The notes beneath the pieces are model-generated. The model had not been told where the DNA came from, made no database searches, and was given only the letters and a program-made list of their open reading frames with translations. DNA of 64,000 nt from Conchocele bisecta (Eukaryota > Mollusca > Bivalvia > Lucinida > Thyasiridae): positions 58,641,968 to 58,705,967 of the forward strand of contig CM055273.1 in assembly GCA_029237695.1 (NCBI GenBank). The letters run 5' to 3'. A program made the position numbers and the translations under genes. Position 1 is the first letter of the stretch, and every line of letters begins with the position of its first letter. Below are positions 9,432 to 21,100 of the stretch, piece by piece.

Positions 9432-12151
9432 TCAAAAATTGGTGAAGTCTCGCAAAACTTTGCCAGTCGAGGAATCTTTCAGTCGCAGCTTCAGTCTTTG
9501 TGATAAAGACACGGGACTACCAACATCCAGACTGACTCCATTATCCTTAATTACAGTTGTTACTGCTTTATGTGTTCCCTTCACACTGTCTGATTTATGG
9601 AAGTGTGTGGTTGACTGCTGATGAACCTTATCTTGTATTGATTTAACACACTCGGGCGACGGTTTAAAAAATGTTGATTGTGGGTCAATGTTTTCAAGTT
9701 GTGGTTTACCAAATGTGGATTCTGGTTCAATAGTCTCTAGCTGTAATACAACACTCTCATAACATGCTTCAACACTTTCAGATTCTGAATCAATATTGTG
9801 TAGAGTTATAATGTTTCCACACTGTGGACTATCACTCTCAACACAGACAGATTTTGATTTAATATTTCTGCATTGTGGTGCAGCATGCTCATCAGATGTT
9901 GGTCTAACGTTCGAGTCTAAATTACTTTGGGATGAAGATATGTTTTTGTGCCTGCTTTCTACACATGAATTGGAATTGGATATTTTTGCTTTGTTTAATG
10001 ACATAATTGGTGCACGTTTTATTTTACTGGAGTTAAGTGTTAGCTTGTTAGCCGGTTTAGTCGAGGCAGAATGACCAATGTCTGTAACATAATGGGGAGG
10101 TTTGTGAACACGATTATCCTTTTCAGGCAACACGTGGTGCTCACTGTTGTCCATCAACACAGTATTATCTGCAGAAAAATCCATTACTGGTGAAGTTTTT
10201 TTAATTTTTGGAGATGATTTTTTCTTGTCATATTTACTGCTCCTAGAATGAAACTTTGCACCAACAGCAGCTGTTCCCGTAATTCGAGTACATGTGCCAT
10301 TTTGACTAGGCCCAACAGTAGCGTGGTTCAGACTATCAGCACCATTATTACAGGTGTGATCACCATTATTACAGGTGTGATTTTTCATATTTTCATCATC
10401 ATCATCTGAAAAATCCATCAGCGGTGAAGCTTTTTCAACCAGATATTTCCTCGACTTTCTTGTTGGCTTAACATTTCTCTTACTTCTAGTTTCACTGCAG
10501 ATGCCAGTAGCTTTCTCAAAATCTTTGTTCTTCACTCTGTCTACAGCTGTCCTTTCTATTGCATTCCTTTCTAACACACACACTAGCTTATATGGATCAC
10601 AGTTAACATCTATAGGTGAAGGAACGTCTGACTGTGTGTGACGTTTCACAGAATTGTCTTCCCATAGCTTGTTTGACATGGTGGGTACGTCTACATTTAG
10701 GTCATCCACAATGATGACTGAATCATCATCCAAAGTGATCGCACCTAATTTCTCACAGATCTGGCTGTCACCCATTTGTCCTGTATCACTAATATTATTT
10801 TTATAGTTAGAGTCTGACATGTGTAAATCACTGTTAGCTCGTCTACTAGTTTCCTTTTTGTCAGTTTGATAGTCATCACTGAGGCTGATGTGACAGTGCA
10901 GGTCTGATACCGTTTCTGTCGTTATTGTAGTAGTAGATGGATCATTGCCTTCATCTATCTCCAACTGCTGTTCTGTAATAATGGATGTGTCGGTAATCTT
11001 TGAGGCATTTAATAAACTGTGATTAGAAAAGTTTAAAGTGTTACATAAAGATGACATATGGAAATGTCCATAACTAACATTGGATACTGTTTGATTTCCA
11101 GGGGTGTTATAACACAAAGAATCACTCGGACATGGTTCATTAACAGTACTTGTAGGACTGATAGCAACTGTTTGTCCAGAATTTAAATTAAGCCTCACAT
11201 CTTTGAGATCACTGGTGTCACAAATGGAATTATTGGTAGTTTCCAATGGTGAAGTAAGGTTACTGGTATTTCCCTTTGATATGTTTGTACATGTATGAGC
11301 GTCGATGTCACGATGATGGTCACCATCAAGATAGTCAATGCTGTCAATGTTTATATCACTCTCAGAGAAGCCGACTATTTCTTCATATTCACTGGCCACA
11401 ACTACTTCTTTACTTTCAACCCGTGTTACCTCATTGTTCATGGTAACCATTTCCCCAGCCTGTGCTATATGTGCATCCTTCTGATTACCATCGTCATTCT
11501 CATGTAACTCGGCTCCATTATTAGTCACTGTGCTGAAATTTCTCTCTACTTGTAAAGTGGTACGAGGGTCTAAAGATGGAGTGTTATGTGTACTTGCTTG
11601 AAAAGACTTTGTACACAGAGCATTTGAATTTGTATATTTCAGTTTTTCTTCAGATTTTTTATTCATTTTCTTCATGATACGCAAATGTAGTGGAATAACA
11701 TCATCACAAACGCTGTTGTCTGCTGGTGATCCCATAATTCCTGTACTGCACTCTGCATCCAGAATATCGAATATTGTAGCAGATGTCTGATCAATTTGGG
11801 CTTTCACTTTTGGTTTGCCCATATTGAAAGGTAAACTGTTCTGGACTGGAACCTGTGTGATGTCTGTATTCAGACTGCCCTTCACAGATAGAGCCATAGG
11901 AAACAATCTTCCGGTATTAACAATGTTGGACATCGAGTCTTTATTCAACAAATTTGGCTTTTCCAAGTTTACTCCATCAATTTCATGGTCACACATGGCA
12001 GTTAGATTGAGGTTCCTTAAACTATCAGATAGTTCATCCACATGTGTAAGTGTGACTGCAGCGACTTCAGCAACCGGTTCTATGGCAACATCAGCAGATG
12101 GTGCATCAACGGTGGCTAGGTTGCTGGCAGATGCCTTCTTTCTTGATTTAC
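9432..12151 (-). CDS. GEN1: GEN1 coding exon 11 (long C-terminal tail)
   Basis: Terminal exon of 2720 nt, starting at acceptor ttaatacag with KSRKKASASN and ending SQRLKLRLKDSSTG...RDFTNF then TGA. The reading frame stays open 247 nt upstream of the acceptor, but that part is intronic. The tail is Ser/Asp/Asn-rich and predicted disordered. It includes a SUMO-interaction-like core SVIIVDDL (about residue 890), a duplicated SPxMDFS motif (about residues 988 and 1067), a Lys-rich patch KKKSSPKIKK (about 1055), a short HTCNNG duplication and repeated IEPESTF/IDPQSTF units. The last block matches the SPLPLRQRLKLRF end of vertebrate GEN1, which identifies this exon. Confidence 0.93.
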
Positions 12152-15100
12152 CTGTATTAAAATAGAAAGCACCATCATGAGTCACTGTGTAAGAACAAGA
12201 ATTCTGAGGGATTAGGTGTCTCCTCACCCACAATGTCATCAGATGCGTGGATCGACTATCATATTTATTATAATAAAAAATCCCCGGGGCTATGCAAATC
12301 GTAGGGATCAAAACGTGGAAAATAGGATCAAAATATGTTATTTTCACATACAAAAGCCATTTAAAACATTGTTTTAAATGGCTTTTGTATGTGAACATAA
12401 CATATTTAGAATGCAGATATGGGGGGGGGGGCTACTATTAGAATAAATACGGTATATTGCATATGCATCATGCATAGACACACATTGCAGCCAACTGTTA
12501 TCCAAATCTGAAAAGGTTAAACTTTTATTGATACATCATTTATCATTCTATAATTCTGTTAACACGTCACAATTTTACATCTTTTGTTGTTCAATCACAT
12601 GTGCGCCCTGCTTAAAATGTTGACACTTTGATATTGTCTGTAAAATACCTATTTACTATAATACATATATGAATACCAATTTCGAAAACTGAGTAAAATG
12701 TTGTTAAAATAATGAAAACAATAATAGTTACCCTTGGATGGTTTCTTAGTTTTCTTCAACTCCTGGGCTACATTAAACTCTTCATAGATTCCCGGATAAC
12801 ACTTCACAAACAGTTCTTGTGTTTCTATGGTAACATAGTAATCTTCAGGATGTGTTGTATCAGTTTCTGGAGAGAAAGCAAGTTGGTGATTAACCCTTAC
12901 TACGCTGAATTAAATGTTGTCGTCTGCTGGAAATGTTTTATTTTCAATATTTCTCAACAAAAACCTGGTTTTGACAGCACATGAGAATCGTCTCCAGTGG
13001 AGACGATTCTCATGTGCTGTCAAAACCAGTTTTTTGTTAAGAATTAAAGCAAAAATGAAAAACAGCTGACGGCAATTTCCGTCAACAGCATAGGCAGGGT
13101 TAAAGAAAAGTTATTAAGATATTTGAGGTCAATGCAGAGCTTTAATACTTATCATATATGAGACACGCCATGTGATTTGTACCCTCCGACGTCTGCATAA
13201 TTTCATGAAATACGTTTACAAAATTTACAATATTTTCTGTAAATGGCGTCAAAAATTGACAAAATTTTCAGAGTACATGCATGTACAATTTTGTAAACTT
13301 TTGATTTTATTTATAAACAAGAGTGCCGCAAGTCACAAAATACGCCCGTCGAATATGGGCCAGACAGCGAAGATGCAGAAATGTGAAGCTGTCACCAAGG
13401 CAAGAAACATTAATGAGAATTTGAAAGTCTATAGCATTATTTCTTCATCTCGTTGTGCTAAACATGTATATTAATTTAGGCAGAGATAGAAAAGTAGAGT
13501 GTAAAGTAGAAATGATAGGGAATTGGATACAATAATGTAGAAAAAATGGCTAAGTTAAAAAGGTGATATTTTTGTTAAAAAATATTTTTTCGGCATAAAA
13601 ACACCAAGGTGCACATCTTCAATATGTGTAGAAGACGTGTGTATAGTTTCAGACACAGGTGGAAGACTCGGACCTATGACACAAAAAAAAATGCCTATTA
13701 AAAAAAATCCCATTACCCCACCCACTTGGTCTCGTACAGTACCATATGCTAATATAAAGGTGAGCATAAATAGCGCTATTATAGAAAAAACCCTCTCTTT
13801 TACGGCTCGCACAAACACAATAAACATCGATTAAATGTATGAAATATGTCTCTGGCAATCGATAAAGGTATTAGGTGTGTGAATATACTCACTTCAAATC
13901 GCTGTTTCAAGTATTTATTGAGTTATTCGCGTTTTGATTACCCCATCCAAAGCGAAAGTTGCGTGTACGAAAGAATCTCACACAGAATCGGAGGCCGTAC
14001 GGCTGGATTATCGGTCATATTTGGCCGATAGCTGATCGCCAGCTCAAACTAAAGTCGTGCACCATGATCATATACATTAGAGACTCCAACTATACAAAGT
14101 TCGTCCAATTGTGATCGTTCGCCGATCTAAAAAACACTTTTTTCTATAATTTCGTTCATTATCTGGAACTGGGTCAATGCACTATCTTCCATAATACAAC
14201 CACCGAAGCATCTATGTAAGAACATCTCTGATTGGTTAAACCTAAAAATAGACGCGAGGACTTTCCCTTTTCAGGGTTTCCGGAAGACATAATCTGATAG
14301 TACGCGAATCATGAATGAAAGTCAATAAAATTAGAAAAAAGTGTTTTTTAGATCGGCGAACGATCACAATTGGACGAACTTTGTATGGTTGGAATCTCTA
14401 ATGTATATGATCATGGTGCACGACTTTAGTTTGAGCTGGCGATCAGCTATCGGCCAAATATGACCGATAATCCAGCCGGACGGCCTCCGATTCTGTGTGA
14501 GATTCTTTCGTACACGCAAATTTCGCTTTGGATGGGGTATACAAAATGCGAATAACTGAATAAATGCTGGAAACAGCGATTTGAAGTGAGTATATTCACA
14601 CACCTAATACCTTTATCGATTGCCAGAGACAGAAGTCATACATTTAATCGATGTTTAGTGTGTTTGTGCGAGCCGGAAAAGAGAGGGCTTTTTCTATAAT
14701 AGCGCTATTTATGCTCACCTTTATATTAACATATGGTACTGTACGAGACCAAGTGGGTGGGGTAATGGGATTTTTTTTAATAGGCATTTTTTGTGTGTCA
14801 TAGGTCCGAGTCTTCCACCTGTGGTTTCAGAACGATCGAATGATCAGTTTCGGAGGAGTTGCGTACACAAACTCTGTATTGTATATAGAATTGCATAGAA
14901 AAATGTAGAAAAAATGGCTAAGTTTAAAAGGCGATATTTTTGTTAAAAAATATTTTTTCGCCATAAAAACACCAAGGTGCACATCTTCAATATGTGTAGA
15001 AGACGTGTGTATAGTTTCAGAACGATCGACTGAACGGTTTCGGAGGAGTTGTGTACACAAACTCTGTACCGTATACAGAATTGTATAGAAAAATGTAGAA

Positions 15101-18100
15101 AAAATGGCGAAGTTAAAAAGGTGATATTTTTGTTAAAAAATATTTTTTCGGCATAAAAACACCAAGGTGCACATCTTCAATATGTGTAGAAGACGTGTGT
15201 ATAGTTTCAGAACGATCTACTGAACGGTTTCGGAGGAGTTATGTACACAAACTCTGTACCGTATATAGAATTGTATAGGAAAATGTAGAAAAAATGGCTA
15301 AGTTAAAAAGGTGATATTTTTGTTAAAAAATATTTTTTCGCCATAAAAACACCAAGGTGCACATCTTCAATATGTGTAGAAGACGTGTGCATAGTTTCAG
15401 ATCGATCGACTCAAAGGTTTCGGAGGAGTTGTGTACACAAACTCTGTACAGTATATAGAAATGTATAGAAAAACTAGAAATGGACGCTTGTCGACAAGCG
15501 CATGTGTATCCCCCTCCCCAGATACACAAGTAGTTTGAAAAAAGGGTGTTCGAGTTATGCTCCGGAGACAAAATCAGTGATGCAAGAGTTGTCATTCTTG
15601 CGTGACACACCTTTAGGGTCGTGGTCTATGCATGTGTGAAGTTTCATGAAAATATTCCAAAGGGTGTTCGAGTTATGCTCCGGACACGAAATCAGTGCAC
15701 AAAACAACAAAGGGAGATAACTAAGAAATTAACGACGCAAGAGTTGTCATTCTTACGTGCGACACACCTTTGGGTCATCTTCTATGCATGTGTGAAGTTT
15801 AATAAACTAGAAAATGTGTTCATAGAACACGGATGTCCCACATATCGCTTTGATAATAAATGAGTCCAAATTCCAAGTCAAAATTTTCTTTTACCTGAGC
15901 GTTAAAGTTTTTGAAGCACCAAGTATGTGACCTTGACCCTGGGCTTGGCGAGGGCAGGACGAACGTGGATTTGGCACAGGGCGGTAGAGGACCATTAGAG
16001 CAATGCATATATGAAATATGAAGCTGATCCGTGAAAGAAAACAGAAATTATAAGATATTTACCTGAGACTTAAAGTTTTTGAAGCACTAAGTATGTGATC
16101 TTAACCCTGTGCTTGGCGGGGGCAGGACGAACGTGGATTTGGCACAGGGCGGTAGAGGACCATTGAATATGAAATATGAAGGAGATCGGTCGAAGGATGA
16201 AGAAATTATGAGACATTTACCAGAGTGTTAAAGTTTTGTGACAGACGGACGGACGGGACGACGGGAGGACGGGACGCACGTTCCTACGAATGAATACTTG
16301 TTGGGTTTTTACTCTATAAAAATACCCAACAAGAGTACCCAACACTATCCTAACCCTACCCAATAAGATCCCTGAACGCTTACAACAAGTACCCATTCGT
16401 GTGTGCGGACGGACGGACGGACCAACGGACGGACGGACGGACGGACGACGTTCTTACATTAGGGTACTTATGTGGCTTATGACATGTTAAATATTAGCCA
16501 CATAAAACTATTTTTAGCCACATAAAACGATTTTTTAGGTGGCTAATTGTAACCAACCATATCCTTTAACAAGTCCATAACCCTGTGGGGCTAGCCACAT
16601 AAGTACCCTAATGTGTGCCCAGACGGACGGACGGACGGACGTTCTTACAAATGGATACTTATGTGGCTTATCACATGTTAAATATTAGCCACATAAAACG
16701 ATTTTTAGCCACATAAAAGGATTTTTTAGGTGGCTAATTGTAACCAACCCTATCCTTTACTAAGTCCATAACCCTGTGGGGCTAGCCACATAAGTACCCT
16801 AATGTGTGCCCGGACGGACGGACGGACGGACGTACGAACTTACATTTCGGACCTTAGGGGGTACTTGCTATATAAAAGATCAAAGGAAATACCCCGTAAG
16901 ACACAATAGGCTTACGGGGTACGGAATAAGTTCCATTGTCTTCTATTATCTTAGGCCACGCCCCCTACCCCATAAGTACCCTAATGTGTGCCCGACGGAC
17001 GGACGGACGGACGGACAAGGGTAACACTAAATGCCCCCTCCACTATCGTGGTGGGGCATAAAAATATTCCAAAGGGTGTTCGAGTTATGCTCTGGATACA
17101 AAATCAGAGCACGAAACAACAAAGGGAGATAAGTAAACAAGAATTCCGCGGAATCAAATGCCTCGCCTTGTCCCGCCTTGACCTCGAGCCTGGGCCCGAA
17201 AGCAATTTTCACTGGCCCCCGAACATATTATACAATTATTGACTAGTGAGCCATAGAATATCAGATTATATTCTATGGCTCACTAGTCAATAATTGTTTT
17301 ATTATATGATAATAGTCTGTATATAGCACTTACGACCTTATGCTACTAGACAAAAATTGAAAAAGAATTTGAAAAAAAAAAATGAAAAAAGAAAATGGAA
17401 AAAAAAAGTTTAAAAATTAAAAATAATAATGCTTGCTACTGGAGCCCAGAATTTTTTTTTAATAGTCCTATATTTATATCTACATATATCTGCACAGGTC
17501 CACATAATGCCACAATATTTTCAACACAGTTTACGGAAATGTAATATACAAAATAAAATAAAATAATAATGCTCGCTACTGGAGCCCAGAATTTTTGTTA
17601 ATAGTCCTATATTTATCTACATATATCTGCACAGGTCCACATACTGCCACAATATTGTTAACACAGTTTAGGGAAATGTAATAATTTAGCTGTATAAATT
17701 ACCTGTAATAAGTTAGTGGTCAGTTAAAAAAGTTAAAAACAATGTAAAAAAAAAAATGAACAAAAAAATAAAACGGAAAAAAAAAGTTTAAAAATTAAAA
17801 ATAATAATGCTTGCTACTGGAGCCGAGAATTTTTTTTTAATAGTCCTATATTTATCTACATATATCTGCACAGGTCCACATAATGCCACAATATTTTCAA
17901 CACAGTTTACGGAAATGTAATATCCAATGTAGTAATTTACCTGTATAAATTACCTGTGGTCAGACTGGTCAAGACTGGACATTTGCACATGCTAGCACAT
18001 GCACAGGTGAATGGTTCTCCCAGTCTCTATTGTTCTCTCTACAGGTAAGGTGTACAGAGCACACGAGAAAACGTGTACAGAGCAGACGAGAAAACGGGTG

Positions 18101-21100
18101 TTCATGCATTATTGTCCAGTTTGTAGAGTGCGCAAAACAAAAAAGGGAGATAATTAAAAAATTAGCTACGCAAGAGTTGTCATTCTTGTGCGCGACACAC
18201 CTCCGGGTCGTGGTCTATGCATGTGTGAAGTTTCATGAAAATATTCCAAAGGGTGGTCGAGTTATACTCCGGACAGGAAATCAGTGCGTGAAAACAAAAA
18301 AGGGAGATAACTCAAAAATTAGCTATGCAAGAGTTGTCATTCTTGTGCGCAACACACCTTCGGTTCGTGGTCTAATTGAATGTGTGAAGTTTCATAAAAA
18401 TATTCCAAAGGGTGGTCGAGTTATGATCAATCAGTGCGCGAAACAAAAAAGGGAGATAACTAAAAAATTAGCTATGCAAGAGTTGTCATTCTTGTGCGCG
18501 ACACACCTTCGGGTCGTGGTCTATGCATGTGTGAAGTTTCATGAAAATATTCCAAAGGGTGGTGGAGTTATGCTCCGGACACGAAATCAGTGCGAGAAAC
18601 AAAAAAGGGAGATAACTCAAAAATTAGCTATGCAAGAGTTGTCATTCTTGTGCGCGACACACCTTCGGGTCGTGGTCTATGCATGTGTGAAGTTTCATGA
18701 AAATATTCCAAAGGGTGTTCGAGTTATGCTCCGGACAAGAAGTGTCTGCGGCGGACGCGGACGCGGCCCGCTGTCAAATCCATAGTATCCTCCGACGGAG
18801 TCCGGGGGATACAATGAAGAAAAAATGTCTAAGTTAAAAAGGCGATATGTTTGTTAAAAAACATTTTTTCGGCATAAAAACACCAAGGTGTGTAGAAGAC
18901 GTGTGTATAGTTTCAGATCGATCGACTCAACGGTTTCGGAGGAGTTGTGTACACAAACTATGCGCTTTTTCTTCAGCCGCCGGCCCGCCGTGCGGTAAAA
19001 CATAATACGTACCGTTTTTTAAAAACGGTCGTATAAAAATATTGTAAATTTTGTAAACGTGTTTAATGAAATTACACAGACGTCTGAAGGTACAATTTCA
19101 CATGGCGTGTCTCATAATATTAGGATTTAACGTATTTATTGATATATGTGTAAGTGATGAAATAGAAACAAGATAAGCCCTTGTAATGTGCAAATGGTAA
19201 CTACCAAATATATTGCTGACATCAAATTAGCTGTTTAATGTCATCTTAAAATTAATTATCGAACAGCAAGACATTGATCAAGCTTTTGACCATCATACTG
19301 TTGAGGCTTAATTGTGATACAAATTTCATTTCGTAGGCATGTATGTGAATTATTTTGGAAGGTGGCAATTATCAGTTCATAATAATTTGACTCTTGATAC
19401 AGGTTAGCTGGCAATCAAGTAACTAACAATTGGATTGATTTTTAATGATTGGCTGCCATATGATACCTCTGCAAATATGTGATAAGTCACAATAAAAGTA
19501 GGCCGTACCTGGCTTGTGCCACTCAATCTCCAAACAAGGGACGCCCTGTCTCACCCTGGTCTTCACAATCCTGCAACATACAAACATACACTCACCATTA
19601 CAGACAAGCCTGTATCAAGTTTGACATCAAGTTGATCAGGTCCGGCTTGGAAAAAGTAGGAATGCCTCTGCCAGCCTCAGAACTCCTACACATTTTCTAG
19701 CCTCACCTGTTAACCCTTCCTACGCTGTTGACGGAAATTGCCGTCTGCTGTTTTTCATTTTTGCTTTAATTCTTCACAAAAAACTGGTTTTGACAGCACA
19801 TGAGAATCGTCTAAGTTTTGTCGAGAAATATTGGAAATAAAACATTTCCAGCAGACGACAACATTTAATTCAGCGTAGTAAGGGTTAAACTGGAAGTCAA
19901 AAGAAACTAGCCTGGTATTCTCTATATACAAATACAGATTTAGAACATTTTTTGTCCTCGGACAACCATGTGAGAAGCGTCAAATCACTACAAGATCTTG
20001 GCTGTTCTCTTATACCTGTGGTATTCAAGATGTGATTGCTAGACACTATCTTTCCACAGCTATATCATCATGCCCGAATGATGCAATAACCTGTAGCCTA
20101 TTTCACCAACATTGCAAAGTATAATTTTCTAGCAAAGTATACTTTGAGGGAGTAATCATTTATTTTTCCTGAAATGCATTATGTGATATAGAACTAACGA
20201 CTGCATATATTTGATGATTACAAGTATGCAGAATTATTATACTGAATTTATTACATTATCACAGCCAAAATGACTGTGATAATGTAATAAATTCAGTATA
20301 ATAAAAAATAATTTCTCCCTCAAAGTATGCTTTGCTAGATAAGTATACTTTGCAATGTTGGTGAAATAGGCTACAGGTCATAGGCGGCGATTCAAGGAGT
20401 TACAGTGGAAATGCTCTCAATGAGACACCCAGACAACCTGTTTGTGCTTAATATAGATGGGTTTCACTTTTGTTTATCCGTCTGTTCAGGATTGCAAAGC
20501 GCACACACCTGTCTTGAGATAGTCATATGACTGAATTACACTGGACTATCTCTCATCAAAACACCCACAGGACCATTGTGTTTAACTCTTTGCATGCTAG
20601 CGACGAAAATATCCGCCAAACAAATTAGGACTATATGTTTTATTTCTCTCTGTAAATATGTCTTGGAATTTCATTAGAATTGTGTCCTCAGGACTCAATT
20701 CTAATGAAATTCCAAGACATATTCATGATATTTACAAGGAGAAATAAAAGAAAATATGATTATTTTTTGTCCACTAGTTTTGAACTATTTATAGCCCACA
20801 AGTTTCCCAGTATGCAAAGAGTTAATTTGATGGGCTCTGATGATTTCATGTCCTGAGAAGCTCATACAATCAAATTACATTGGAACCTCTCTAAAGTGGA
20901 TCTCGGGGTATCAACATGAAGATTTCCCTACCTGTGGGGTTTGAGGTGTGACGCCCGGCCAGTAGGTCTGGTTGACACAATGTCGCCCAAGTCCCACAGG
21001 GTGAGGAGGGGCAGGACTTTCTCCAGGCCGTACTCTATAGGCCACTCCAGCTTCAACAGGGCAAAGTTCTGAGAGAGAGAAATATTTCATCAGGTAACTT

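Larger units (their letters stand above)
13157..19116. mobile_element. 6-kb composite repeat bounded by inverted ends, in GEN1 intron 9
   Basis: About 80 bp at the left (TATGAGACACGCCATGTGAT and on) recur inverted at the right (TCACATGGCGTGTCTCATA). Inside, from left to right: a conserved AACAAGAGTGCCGCAAGTCA lead, a foldback element, a 190-bp tandem array, a GGGAGATAAC-type array, ACGG-separated cassettes, an AT-rich triple repeat and a second GGGAGATAAC-type array. It fills almost the whole 6.6-kb intron between GEN1 exons 9 and 10. Confidence 0.6.

Noticed and set aside
11815..12165. 116-aa plus-strand frame.
   Set aside because: Antisense shadow of GEN1 exon 11.
12152..12398. N-terminal 82 codons of the long minus-strand frame (MFTYKSHLKQ...).
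   Set aside because: Intronic: the GEN1 acceptor at 12153-12152 and phase from exon 10 define the true exon start at 12151, and the upstream part contains a hairpin repeat.
14824..15480. CRISPR-like regular repeat array.
   Set aside because: Units are 190 bp, contiguous and without unique spacers, in a eukaryotic intron.
18030..18785. 251-aa plus-strand frame with four repeated segments.
   Set aside because: Reads through four units of a ~155-bp non-coding tandem repeat shared with other places in the window.
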